Source of the DNA: CAWCAL01 sp963695075 | GTDB taxonomy: Bacteria; Actinomycetota; Acidimicrobiia; Acidimicrobiales; CAWCAL01 | Direction of reading: 5' to 3' | DNA length: 64,000 nt | Assembly (NCBI GenBank): GCA_963695075.1 | Contig: CAVOFR010000007.1 | Location: 2,136,183 to 2,200,182, forward strand | Shown here: piece after piece, positions 18,501 to 26,023 of the stretch | Numbering within the stretch: position 1 is the stretch's first letter | Layout: every line of letters starts with the position of its first letter | Made by a program: the position numbers and the translations under genes | Notes under the pieces: generated by a model | Told to the model about the DNA's origin: nothing | Databases searched by the model: none | Seen by the model: only the letters and a program-made list of their open reading frames with translations

Positions 18501-18891
18501 CTCGACTTCCGGGAGTATCACGATGACGGGACTGGCCAAGGGCAGCGACGAGGACGTCCACAGGTTCAGCGGGAGCTTCGGTTCGAGCACCTCGGGCGCC
18601 TGGTCACTGCACTTCGACGGCAGCGACGTCGGGTTCACCGCGCCGGACGCCGACCTGAACGCCGTGTCGTTCGACGCCGACGTCGATCTCCTGTTCTCCA
18701 CCACGGGCACCTACGCCGCCGCGGGGGGCAGCGGCGACGACGAGGACATCTCGACCTTCACCGGCACCTACGGAGACTCGACCAGTGGCACGGCAACGCT
18801 GACGCTGGATCTCAGCACGGTGGGAATCAGCCCGACCTTCATCGTCGATGCACTGCATCTCGGGGTGGCGTTCACGCCCGGCCCGGACTGA
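15544..18891 (+). CDS. Giant secreted protein: propeller-like, Ig-like and DNRLRE domains
   Basis: The 1115-residue protein has a signal peptide (start to about residue 35). A propeller-like region (about 40-300, with repeated GLSYNPNNHHLYVSDD and GVAYDPVSGNIFIVDG strands) leads to Ig-like domains at about 312-400 and 403-502. A DNRLRE/CBM96-type domain (507-656, NYGGISQLDVDS) precedes two more Ig-like domains (661-748 and 756-842). The C-terminal region of about 270 residues repeats FDGSDV motifs. Such proteins bind glycans or act as surface adhesins. No sorting signal or membrane anchor is seen. It converges with the beta-helix gene, 8 bp away. The ATG at 15544 gives the best signal peptide. 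Confidence 0.85.
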   Translation: MARGGVATLAVSALLFVGVFPASMPAEGAPGAGAAVSAQLVLPVTETSGFTPVSPDSSGITYLPNRDHLLISDSEVNEMPIFANVNLWELTLSRGQEDTGVTLPLSDEPTGLSYNPNNHHLYVSDDTGTRSVYDIDPGADGRYGTGDDIGVRLRTSPLGSSDPEGVAYDPVSGNIFIVDGVGDEVYQVDPGPDGLFNDVGDTLVGSFDVEVHGAIDPEGIAHNPFDDTLLVLDRKSHMVYEVTKSGTLIRTIDVEAADAKKEAGIVLAPASNGSAAWNMYIVARGTDNDSNPNENDGRLYEMSVDFGSAGSAPVAVDDSASTGQGSPVIVNVAGNDGDVDGNLVPGSAAPTTGPSSGAAVGNANGTITYTPTPGFVGTDDFDYEICDTTALCDTATVTVTVSSGNVAPVAVDDGAVTAEGVAVTIDVAANDDDVDGELDLGSVTTGCGACVVPAHGGLVNHGDGTFVYTPAVGFSGTDGFVYEICDTEGACDTATVTITVSSATGEVAFVPVADARVLEDAPDTNYGGISQLDVDSPGEESYVRFGVSGVAGSVLSARLRMFVENGSSDGPSLYEAGGGWTESGITWNNRPPAIGGAVADIGVTPRDTWVEYDVTGHVTGDAVYDFVLKPDSSNGVRFSSRETSLPPELVLVVSGSSGNVAPVAVDDSASTGQGSPVIVNVAGNDGDVDGNLVPGSAAPTTGPSSGAAVGNANGTITYTPTPGFVGTDDFDYEICDTTALCDTATVTITVSSTNSAPVAVDDSASTGQGSPVIVNVAGNDGDVDGNLVPGSAAPTTGPSSGAAVGNANGTITYTPTPGFVGTDDFDYEICDTTALCDTATVTVTVGTSGPVHYVSFTQNATVPGISGTVRDEDVAAYDVATDSWHMFFDASDVGIGTSDLDAFHVRDDGSMLMSFSSDGLAIPGLTGGPSGLLIDDSDVILFTPTSVGATTTGSFSFYFDGSDVDLTSSGEDIDGLYEFDDGSLGISTSGSITMTGLAKGSDEDVHRFSGSFGSSTSGAWSLHFDGSDVGFTAPDADLNAVSFDADVDLLFSTTGTYAAAGGSGDDEDISTFTGTYGDSTSGTATLTLDLSTVGISPTFIVDALHLGVAFTPGPD
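16477..16740 (+). repeat. Ig-domain DNA repeat, copy 1
   Basis: This block of about 264 bp encoding one Ig-like domain is nearly identical at nucleotide level to 17525-17782 and 17809-18068. Silent sites also match, which points to recent duplication or gene conversion rather than old domain shuffling. Confidence 0.85.
17525..17782 (+). repeat. Ig-domain DNA repeat, copy 2
   Basis: Second copy of the Ig-encoding block, placed just after the DNRLRE domain. It matches copies 1 and 3 almost base for base. Confidence 0.85.
17809..18068 (+). repeat. Ig-domain DNA repeat, copy 3
   Basis: Third copy, directly following copy 2 with a linker of about 26 bases. Confidence 0.85.
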
Positions 18892-18899
18892 CCGGCGGG

Positions 18900-20060
18900 T
18901 CATCCGGTGGGGTCGTGGAGGCGGGTGCAGGGTTGGTCGATCGTTGTGCAGCCGTGTCGTTGCTTCCATGTGGCTACGGCCCGGTCCCACACCGATCGGT
19001 CGGTTGTGAGCGTCATGCCGGGTAGCACGGTCATGGGGAACGAGCCTTCGTCGCCGTCCCAGACGATGGTCACGTCGTGGGCCGTGGTGCCGGGCGGCCA
19101 GTCCTTGCAGCCGCTGTAGCAGTCGCCTTCGAGGAAGAAGACCGAGTCGCGGATGATCGGCCGATGGCGGTTGCCGTGGTCGAACTTCTTGAAGAACGAA
19201 CCATGACCCAGGATGGTCGGGTCCCTGGTGCCGCGTGGGGCCGGCATGGGTTCGAGGTGGACCAGGACGGACTCGAGGATCAACGCCTCGCCGTCGACGT
19301 TGCCGGATTCCTGTTCGCTGAGGAACGTGTAGCAGCCGTCGAAGAGGCTGTCGGTGACGGTGCCGGCCCGGCGTTCGTCGTTCTCGATGCAGTCGTCTCG
19401 GACGTATTCGGTCCACATGTTGCGGACCTCGAAGCCTTCGCCGCCTCGTGGGTCGAAGGCGTCTTCGACGTTGTCCGCTCGCAGGCCGTCGACGATGTAA
19501 TCGGAGCCGTACACCCGCAGTGCGGATCCACCGATGTCGTCGTGCATCTGGCGCCAGGTCAGGGTGCGGGATTGCTGTCCGATGGTGCTCCAACCAAGCA
19601 CGCAGACCCCCTCAGCGGCGCGGCTGTCACCGACTTCGAGCGCTCGGACTCCCGATGTGAACGAGACCGCCCCGCGCCCGTCGATCGTCGTGGCGCGGGG
19701 CGGCGACGGGACCGACGCCCGCTCGAAATACTCCCCGTCGAGTACCGAGCTGACCGGACGCTCCGAACAACTACCGGCCGGCGTTAGAGCATCGGTCGTG
19801 GGGGAAGTATCGGTCGTGGGGGAAGCAACGGTCGTGGGGGAAGCAACGGTCGTGGGGGAAGCAACGGTCGTGGGGGAAGCAACGGTCGTGGGGGAAGCAA
19901 CGGTCGTGGGGGGAGCACTCGTACCGAGCGAGCACGCCACCGCCAATCCGGCGATCAGAGAGCCCAGCGACGCAGCACCGCACACCCAGAACAGGGGTGA
20001 ACGGTGGCCGGGTGCTCGGGACACCGGTGACTCCTGATCTCGAACGGGGGAAGAATCCAT
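18900..20060 (-). CDS. Lipoprotein-like right-handed beta-helix protein
   Basis: The 386-residue protein has a hydrophobic segment ending in LAVACSLG, a possible lipobox. A linker of tandem ASPTTV hexapeptides follows. The C-terminal domain of about 290 residues has the short repeated strands of a parallel beta-helix (IVDGLRADNVEDAF, FEVRNMWTEYV, VTDSLFDGCYTF) as in pectate-lyase-fold proteins. Such folds cleave or bind polysaccharides. It lies 24 bp after the flippase gene and is probably the last gene of the polysaccharide operon. Whether it is catalytic cannot be told. Confidence 0.75.
   Translation of the reverse strand: MDSSPVRDQESPVSRAPGHRSPLFWVCGAASLGSLIAGLAVACSLGTSAPPTTVASPTTVASPTTVASPTTVASPTTVASPTTDTSPTTDALTPAGSCSERPVSSVLDGEYFERASVPSPPRATTIDGRGAVSFTSGVRALEVGDSRAAEGVCVLGWSTIGQQSRTLTWRQMHDDIGGSALRVYGSDYIVDGLRADNVEDAFDPRGGEGFEVRNMWTEYVRDDCIENDERRAGTVTDSLFDGCYTFLSEQESGNVDGEALILESVLVHLEPMPAPRGTRDPTILGHGSFFKKFDHGNRHRPIIRDSVFFLEGDCYSGCKDWPPGTTAHDVTIVWDGDEGSFPMTVLPGMTLTTDRSVWDRAVATWKQRHGCTTIDQPCTRLHDPTG
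19792..19914. repeat. 18-bp tandem repeat inside the beta-helix gene
   Basis: About seven copies of an 18-bp unit (GGAAGCAACGGTCGTGGG on the plus strand) encode the ASPTTV linker. The unit is a multiple of three, so copy-number changes by slippage would alter linker length without shifting the frame. Confidence 0.9.
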
Positions 20061-20084
20061 ACGAAGACCCCTATGTGCGCTCGG

Positions 20085-21572
20085 TCATGACGTCGACCTC
20101 ACCAGATTGGATATTACCGCGGTAGGTCGGTTCCTCGACTCTCTGGGTGTGCGCACCAGCGCGAGCGCAGCAACGGCCACGGCGTACACCACCCCGCCGA
20201 TCGCAGCCGAGGCCAGGAGGCCGCTGCCCCTCGTGGCCACGATGGCCGCACCCATCGGCAGCGTCGCGACCCCCGGCAGGCTGAGCGACCTCAGAAGGTC
20301 GGAACGGCCCGCCGCCTCCCGGAGGAGCAGGGCGTACGTGGTGAGGAGGGAGAACTCGGAGATGACCGTCGCGACGGCCGCACCCAGGTACGACCACCTC
20401 GGGATGAGGAACAGGTTCAGCAGCAGGTTGAGCACGGCGGCCATGGCGACCGCGACCATGCGGGGCTTCTGACGGTCGGTGGCCGCCAACGACAGGCTGA
20501 GCGTGTTGCCCAGCATCCGGATCGGGATGACGAGCACGAGCAGTTGGTAGGTGACGATGGCCGGATCGAACTCGGGACCGTACAGGAAGTCGAACGTCTC
20601 CGGTGCGAGGAGGAAGCTGCCCACCGCAGCGGGCATCGCAACGAGTGCGATCGTGCGAAACGACCCGTCCCGGAGGCGACGGAAGGTCTGGACCTGTGAC
20701 GGCCATGCCCTGCTCATCCGGGGGTAGAGCGCGCGATTGAGCGACCGGGCGAGAACGTTGAGGTTCAGTACGAGCGTCGTCCCCGCCTGGTACAGCCCGA
20801 CCGCGGTGGGTCCCTTGAGCATGCCGAGCAGGACGGTATCGGCGCGCATGTAGGTGAGGGTCAAGGTGTCGCTGACCGCGAACGGAGTGCTCTGACGCAG
20901 CGTGCTGCGGAGGAAAGCACCGTCGCCTCGAGGGAGCGGCCATGCCCGGAGCTGGCGGGCGACGAGCAACCAGCTCAGGATCGCGCCGAGGGCGCGGGAC
21001 CCGCTGAAGGCGAGTAGTGCACCGGTGACGCCGCCACCCGACCAGACCACGGAGGCTACGCCGGCTATGAACGCGGCCTCCTGCATCACGGTGACGGCAG
21101 CCTCGACCTGCATGCGCTCCCAGGCCCAGAAGGCCGCGAACTGGACTCTGCAGACCCCGTCGAACGCCATTCCTATGCTGGCGATCGCCACCGCGACAGT
21201 CGTCGTGGGGGACGCGCCGATGGCCATGGCGCCCACCGCGAACAGCAGGCTGAAACAGGCGCCGAGCGCGAGTGAGATCAGCGTCGCCGCCTCGATCCAC
21301 GTCCGGCCGTTCTCGGGGCGCCGCGCGACTTCGCGGGCCAGGAGGCTGGGGAGTCCGAAGAAGTAAGGCAGGAGAGCGGTGAGCACCAGCGCGAACTGGA
21401 AGGTTCCGAGCGCGCTGGGACCGCCGGACCGGGCCAGGAGCACGACGACCCCGAGACCAGAGATTGCTCGAGCCGCGAAGCTGATCAGTTGCCAGCCGGA
21501 GTTGGCCGCGATTCGACCCAGACGGAATCGCCGAGTCGGCAGGGGGCCATCGACCTTCGCCGCCGAGGTCAC
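20085..21572 (-). CDS. Polysaccharide flippase (Wzx/MATE-like)
   Basis: This 495-residue protein has about 12-14 membrane spans and the start GRIAANSGWQLISF, typical of Wzx-type exporters that flip lipid-linked sugar units across the membrane. The GTG start overlaps the TGA of the ligase gene (GTGA), and an earlier in-frame extension lacks membrane character. It works after the sugar transferase and before the polymerase/ligase encoded in the same operon. Confidence 0.88.
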   Translation of the reverse strand: MTSAAKVDGPLPTRRFRLGRIAANSGWQLISFAARAISGLGVVVLLARSGGPSALGTFQFALVLTALLPYFFGLPSLLAREVARRPENGRTWIEAATLISLALGACFSLLFAVGAMAIGASPTTTVAVAIASIGMAFDGVCRVQFAAFWAWERMQVEAAVTVMQEAAFIAGVASVVWSGGGVTGALLAFSGSRALGAILSWLLVARQLRAWPLPRGDGAFLRSTLRQSTPFAVSDTLTLTYMRADTVLLGMLKGPTAVGLYQAGTTLVLNLNVLARSLNRALYPRMSRAWPSQVQTFRRLRDGSFRTIALVAMPAAVGSFLLAPETFDFLYGPEFDPAIVTYQLLVLVIPIRMLGNTLSLSLAATDRQKPRMVAVAMAAVLNLLLNLFLIPRWSYLGAAVATVISEFSLLTTYALLLREAAGRSDLLRSLSLPGVATLPMGAAIVATRGSGLLASAAIGGVVYAVAVAALALVRTPRESRNRPTAVISNLVRSTS

Positions 21573-22915
21573 GGGGACGCCGAGCTGATCGGGTCGACGG
21601 ACGGCCGACGTCCAAGTCCGACGCTCGTCCGTTGGCCGATGTGCAAGGCGGCGAGCACCGCGAGGAAGGTCCACAGCTGCCGGTAGTGCAGTACCTCATG
21701 GGTTATCGCGGTGAACGCGAACCCGACCGCGGCCGCAGCGAGGGCTGGGGGGTTGGGTACGACCGCGGCCCACTCCGGTGGCAATCGCTGGGCCGCGAGG
21801 ATCCGGATCACGATCGCGCCGATGAGCGCCAACAGGGCGAGGACCCCGAGTGGCCCTCGTTCGACGAGGGTGGCCAGATAGTCGTTGTGAGCCTGCTTGC
21901 TGATCGGGTCGTCGATCTCCGTCAGCACCTGACGTGTCGCCGATGGGCCGATGCCCAGCGGACTGCTGGTGCGGAACAGGTCATACTGCGATTCGAACAG
22001 AGATGATCGGGCTGTCGCGCTACGCGAGCCGCGGCCGATCGAGTAGCGCAGTACGGGTGTGTCGCTCTCCTGGGCCTCGGTGACGATCGGCTGGGCAACC
22101 TGCGACCACAGCGCTCCGGCCGCCAGAACGAGACAGAGACCGACGGCAACCGCTGCGACCACGCCACGGGAGAGCCGAACCCGGAGCACGACGATGACCA
22201 GCCCGCCGAGGGCCAGGCTCGACATCGCCGAATTCGAGCCGGTCAGGAGCACCGCCATGAGCAGGGCCGACAGCGCGAGACCTCGGACCAGCGGATGTCT
22301 CGGCTGGCGCGTGGCGAGGACGATGAAGAACGCGATCATGAAGTAGTTGCCGGCCATGTTCGGGTGATCGAACCAGAGACGGGCCCGATTGCCGTCCCCG
22401 CCGCTCCCGCCTGGGACCCGGTCCAGCCCGCTTGCAACGGACAGCAGGACGACGACCGCCCACACCGCGGCGCTGATGGACCAGGTTCGAACGACCGACT
22501 TCAGCCCGTGTGGTGTCCGGCACACGGCTGTGACAGCGGCGCACCACGCGAGGAGGAAGACCTCCTGTACGACGGTGGTCACACCGGTGATCGGTGCGAT
22601 CCCGTCCATGGCGGCGACCAGGCCGGTCACGGCGAGCCCACCGGCGCCGATGACATACGGAAGGTGCACCCGGGCCCGGACGGTTCCGGCCCAGATCGCC
22701 ACCAGCATGATGGCGGGGCCGAGGACGAGGTCGACGGGAGCGGTGTTCATGGGCCCTTTTGGATTCAGCATCGGGAGCAGGGCGACTCCCATCCCGACCA
22801 TCAGCAGCGGTAGACGCTCCTGTCGATGCCGGAACGGCAGCGCAGTGGCCCTGGCCGCGTCTGCGGTCGACGCCTCGAGCGGCGATCGCCCGACGAGCGG
22901 TGGCATCGGTCTCAC
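21569..22915 (-). CDS. O-antigen ligase/polymerase-like membrane protein
   Basis: This 448-residue, roughly 12-span membrane protein contains the long outer loop of the Wzy_C/WaaL family, with RLWFDHPNMAGNYF, GRGSRSATARSSLF and SKQAHNDYLATLVERG. It would polymerise or ligate the repeat units delivered by the flippase. The GTG start overlaps the preceding TGA. Polymerase and ligase activities cannot be told apart from sequence. Confidence 0.88.
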   Translation of the reverse strand: MRPMPPLVGRSPLEASTADAARATALPFRHRQERLPLLMVGMGVALLPMLNPKGPMNTAPVDLVLGPAIMLVAIWAGTVRARVHLPYVIGAGGLAVTGLVAAMDGIAPITGVTTVVQEVFLLAWCAAVTAVCRTPHGLKSVVRTWSISAAVWAVVVLLSVASGLDRVPGGSGGDGNRARLWFDHPNMAGNYFMIAFFIVLATRQPRHPLVRGLALSALLMAVLLTGSNSAMSSLALGGLVIVVLRVRLSRGVVAAVAVGLCLVLAAGALWSQVAQPIVTEAQESDTPVLRYSIGRGSRSATARSSLFESQYDLFRTSSPLGIGPSATRQVLTEIDDPISKQAHNDYLATLVERGPLGVLALLALIGAIVIRILAAQRLPPEWAAVVPNPPALAAAAVGFAFTAITHEVLHYRQLWTFLAVLAALHIGQRTSVGLGRRPSVDPISSASP

Positions 22916-24252
22916 GACTTCGCGGCGGCCTCTGGAGCCGGGTGGCGCTCCGCCGCATCCGGGGAGACCGAAGGCGAGGAAGCGACCGCCGTCGTGGGAG
23001 CCTGCGCCTGCCCGGCCTGGTCCTGCGGGGAGACGATGAGGCCGAGCAGGGGCCAGTCGGTCATCGCCAGCAGGTACTCGACCTCGTTGAGGTCGTCGCG
23101 GGCCAGTACCTCGGGAGCGACGACGACCAGGCCGGCGGCCAGACCCTCGCTGTCAGGCCAGGTCCCGAGTGCGGACGTCGACCCGGGGACTTCCCCGCCC
23201 CGCGAGAAGTCGCGCAAGCTCGACCGTTCCAGCGGGATGGTCACGCGCTCGGGTCCCACGACCTCGACGATCAACTGCGGCGCGGCGGCACGTAGCTGCG
23301 CCGCCAGCAGGTGCAGATCGACCGTTCGACCGGCACTCGTGAGACGGACGACGTGCACACCCGCCTCGGTCGCGGCCAGGCCGACACGATACGACAGCCA
23401 CCGGTTGCCACTGACGCTGTCGAGACGGGCCGAGTACGGGACCTCGCCGAGAAGCGGCGTCCCGAGTACGCGGGCCAGCGAATCGCGACCGATGATCGTC
23501 GGCCGCAGCGCCTCGACCACAGCGGCAACCGCGACCCCGATGATCAGCCCGAGCAAGCCGGCGACCATGAGGTCGGCGAACAGCCGAGCCGATTCCGGCC
23601 CGCTCGGTGTGGTGGCCGCGTCGATGAGCTCCGGCTTCGGCGTCGACAGCAGGGTGGCGTTGAGTTCGCGCTGCTCACTCGAGATGTCGCTGCGACGCTG
23701 GTGCGCCTCCTCCAGCGCGACCAGACGGGCGTACGCGATGGCAGGATCCGATTCGGAGCTCGCATCGATGCTGTCGATCGTCTTGTTGGCGGCTGCAAGC
23801 TCGGCGTCGAGCTCGGCCAAGCGCTCCTCGAGCGGATCGATCACGGGCTCGCGGCGAGACTGGATGTAGCGCTGCGACAGAGAGTTGGCCAGGGCCTTGG
23901 CGACCTGGGGATCGGAATCGGATACCGAGAGCACGAGCACGCCGGAGATCCCGACCGATTCGACGTCGACCTTCTGCTCGGCGACTCGCTCGGGGTCGCG
24001 TTCGACAGAGAGCTCGTCGAGCGCGTCGGCGACCTGGACCGGGCTGGTCACGACCCCTCTCGCCGCGTCGACCCAGGCTTCGGCTTCCTGGCTGCTGGTC
24101 GCCTCGCTGCCCGTGCTCATGCGGGTGAACGCGAGATAGGTGTCCTCCCGGATCAGGTAGAGGATGACGGGGATCATCATTGTGACGGCGACGACGCCGA
24201 GGATCAGCCGCCAGTGCCTCAGGATCCGCTGTACGGCTTCTGTCAGCTCCAT
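22912..24252 (-). CDS. Wzz-like chain-length regulator with degenerate kinase-like tail
   Basis: The 446-residue protein has membrane spans at residues 16-34 and 227-247 around a periplasmic-side domain with a coiled-coil stretch (about 138-195), as in Wzz/polysaccharide co-polymerases. The cytoplasmic tail resembles the BY-kinase fold, but where a Walker A loop would stand it reads LTSAGRTVDLH (304-314) with no GK[ST]. It is therefore probably inactive as a kinase. The gene overlaps the epimerase by 10 bp and the ligase by 4 bp. Confidence 0.85.
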   Translation of the reverse strand: MELTEAVQRILRHWRLILGVVAVTMMIPVILYLIREDTYLAFTRMSTGSEATSSQEAEAWVDAARGVVTSPVQVADALDELSVERDPERVAEQKVDVESVGISGVLVLSVSDSDPQVAKALANSLSQRYIQSRREPVIDPLEERLAELDAELAAANKTIDSIDASSESDPAIAYARLVALEEAHQRRSDISSEQRELNATLLSTPKPELIDAATTPSGPESARLFADLMVAGLLGLIIGVAVAAVVEALRPTIIGRDSLARVLGTPLLGEVPYSARLDSVSGNRWLSYRVGLAATEAGVHVVRLTSAGRTVDLHLLAAQLRAAAPQLIVEVVGPERVTIPLERSSLRDFSRGGEVPGSTSALGTWPDSEGLAAGLVVVAPEVLARDDLNEVEYLLAMTDWPLLGLIVSPQDQAGQAQAPTTAVASSPSVSPDAAERHPAPEAAAKS

Positions 24253-25298
24253 GACGCGCTCCCGGCGTTCTGAGGTGGCGCCGTCTCGGCGTCTCGCAGA
24301 TCGAGTTGAGGCCGAGTACCGCCGGCCGACCTCGCCTGCACCCAGGCCAGCGCGTTCCGGAGACCATCGGCCAGCGGCACCTGGGCAGACCAGCCGAGTC
24401 CCCGTTGGGCGACGCTCGTATCGGCCCCGGTGCGGCGCACGTCGCCGGGCTGCACGTCCTGGCGTTCGATCGTGATCGATTCCCCGGCTATGTCCTCGAG
24501 CATTTTGATGACCTCCGACAGGGCCACCTCGTGGCCACCGCCCACGTTGTACAGGGCCTCGGCGTCCGGGGCCCTCGCGGCGAGTATGGTCGCCGCGACG
24601 ACGTCGTCGATATAGGTGATGTCCCTGGTCTGGCTTCCATCACCGTAGAGTGGAAACGTGCCGTGCGTCGCGAGCGCCTCGCACAGCCGCCGGATCGCCA
24701 TGTCCGGTCTCTGTCGGGGGCCGTACACGGTGAAGTAGCGCAGGCCGACGACTGATTGGCCGCCGATTCGGTACACGGCGGCCAGATCCTCGCAGGCTCG
24801 CTTCGTGACCCCGTAGGGCGAGCGGGGCAGGGAGGGCGTGGTGGCTTCGACGCAGGGATAGGCATCGGCGTTTCCGTAGACCGATGACGACGATGCCCAC
24901 ACCACACGTCGACACGACGCTTCGGTCGCTGCTTCGAACACGCGCTGGGTGGCCACCAGGTTGTCTCGGACATATCGAGCGAACCCCTGGCCGAAGCTGT
25001 CGCGCACTCCGGCCTGGGCCGCCAGGTGGAAGACGGTGTCCGCTTGCGCCAGCAGCGGACCCAGATCGGTGTCGACGAGATCCGCCTCGACCAGGTCGAA
25101 GCGGGGCTCGTTGATCAGGGCCGCGAGATTCGAGAGCTTGTCGGCTCGGTCGTAGAACGGCGTGAAGGCGTCGACGCCGATGACCTTTGTTCCGTCGGCG
25201 ACCAGGCGTTCGGACAGGTGCGAGCCGATGAACCCGGCGCAGCCCGTCACGACGGCGTACTTCGAGGTCGGCCCGGTCGTCTGCACGCTGGTGTTCAT
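24243..25298 (-). CDS. NAD-dependent sugar-nucleotide epimerase
   Basis: This 351-residue extended SDR has TGCAGFIG at residues 18-25 and the active site SSSS/Tyr162/Lys166 (SPYGVTK). RYFTVYGPRQRPDMA near residue 200 is common in UDP-glucuronate 4-epimerases and related enzymes. It would provide an activated sugar for the polysaccharide built by this operon. ATGA overlap with the upstream kinase gene shows coupling. The exact sugar is not determined. Confidence 0.9.
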   Translation of the reverse strand: MNTSVQTTGPTSKYAVVTGCAGFIGSHLSERLVADGTKVIGVDAFTPFYDRADKLSNLAALINEPRFDLVEADLVDTDLGPLLAQADTVFHLAAQAGVRDSFGQGFARYVRDNLVATQRVFEAATEASCRRVVWASSSSVYGNADAYPCVEATTPSLPRSPYGVTKRACEDLAAVYRIGGQSVVGLRYFTVYGPRQRPDMAIRRLCEALATHGTFPLYGDGSQTRDITYIDDVVAATILAARAPDAEALYNVGGGHEVALSEVIKMLEDIAGESITIERQDVQPGDVRRTGADTSVAQRGLGWSAQVPLADGLRNALAWVQARSAGGTRPQLDLRDAETAPPQNAGSASWS

Positions 25299-26023
25299 GT
25301 GGTGGCCCTTTCGGCTTCAGCCGCGTCCGGGCGCAGCTCCGGTCGCAGCGACGCCACGAGATCTCGGACGTCGATGGCGGCGGCTCCGTTGACGAAGCGT
25401 CGTGTGGTCGTCGGGACCCGGCCGGCATAGCGCTCGAACCATGAGGCGAGCAGTACCTCGACCAGGCGGCCCTGTCGCTCGAGTTCACCGCGTCGGTCGA
25501 CACCATCGGCTTCCACGCGGCTTTCTCGACCGGGACGAGCGGCGAGGCGCTGATCGGCGAGCCATGGCTCGGTCTCGACCACGACGATCACGTCCGACGC
25601 GAGCAGGCCGACACCGGGATCAGCGATCTCGATGGCAGCCTCGGCGTCGCCACGGAATCCCAACGAGCAGAGCTCCTGCACGATGCCCTGATCGATGACG
25701 TGGATCCCGACGTCGGCACGCGCTCGGCGGAGTGCGGCACGAAGGATCAGCCAGTTGGCCGACCGGATCGCCACGTCGCGCCAGGTGGGCTGTCCCGAGC
25801 GGACGACGGCTCGGACGGTTCTTGCAGACGCCAGGGGGTGACAGACCGACTCGACGGCGGCTCGCCGGACCTTGCGGCACAACCGCTGCGGGCGGGGCGT
25901 GCGAGGGGAGACCTCTTCGAGGGGAAGCGATGCCGGATGCCCGTCGCGGCGCAGCCGCTCGACGACTTCCAACGCGATGGAGGACTTGCCGGCGCCCGGC
26001 GCGCCACAGAGCTCGATGATCAT
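25295..26023 (-). CDS. P-loop kinase-like NTPase of the polysaccharide operon
   Basis: The 242-residue protein begins MIIELCGAPGAGKSS, with a complete Walker A at residues 7-14. A conserved-looking VIDQGIVQELCSLGF segment and a VIVVVETEP strand, as in nucleotide-kinase folds, follow. It overlaps both neighbours by ATGA. It resembles thymidylate/adenylate-kinase-type P-loop proteins found in glycan loci, but the phosphorylated substrate is unknown. Confidence 0.75.
   Translation of the reverse strand: MIIELCGAPGAGKSSIALEVVERLRRDGHPASLPLEEVSPRTPRPQRLCRKVRRAAVESVCHPLASARTVRAVVRSGQPTWRDVAIRSANWLILRAALRRARADVGIHVIDQGIVQELCSLGFRGDAEAAIEIADPGVGLLASDVIVVVETEPWLADQRLAARPGRESRVEADGVDRRGELERQGRLVEVLLASWFERYAGRVPTTTRRFVNGAAAIDVRDLVASLRPELRPDAAEAERATT

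Noticed and set aside
19792..19914. Regular repeats as a possible CRISPR array
   Set aside because: The unit is 18 bp with no spacers and lies in frame inside a gene.
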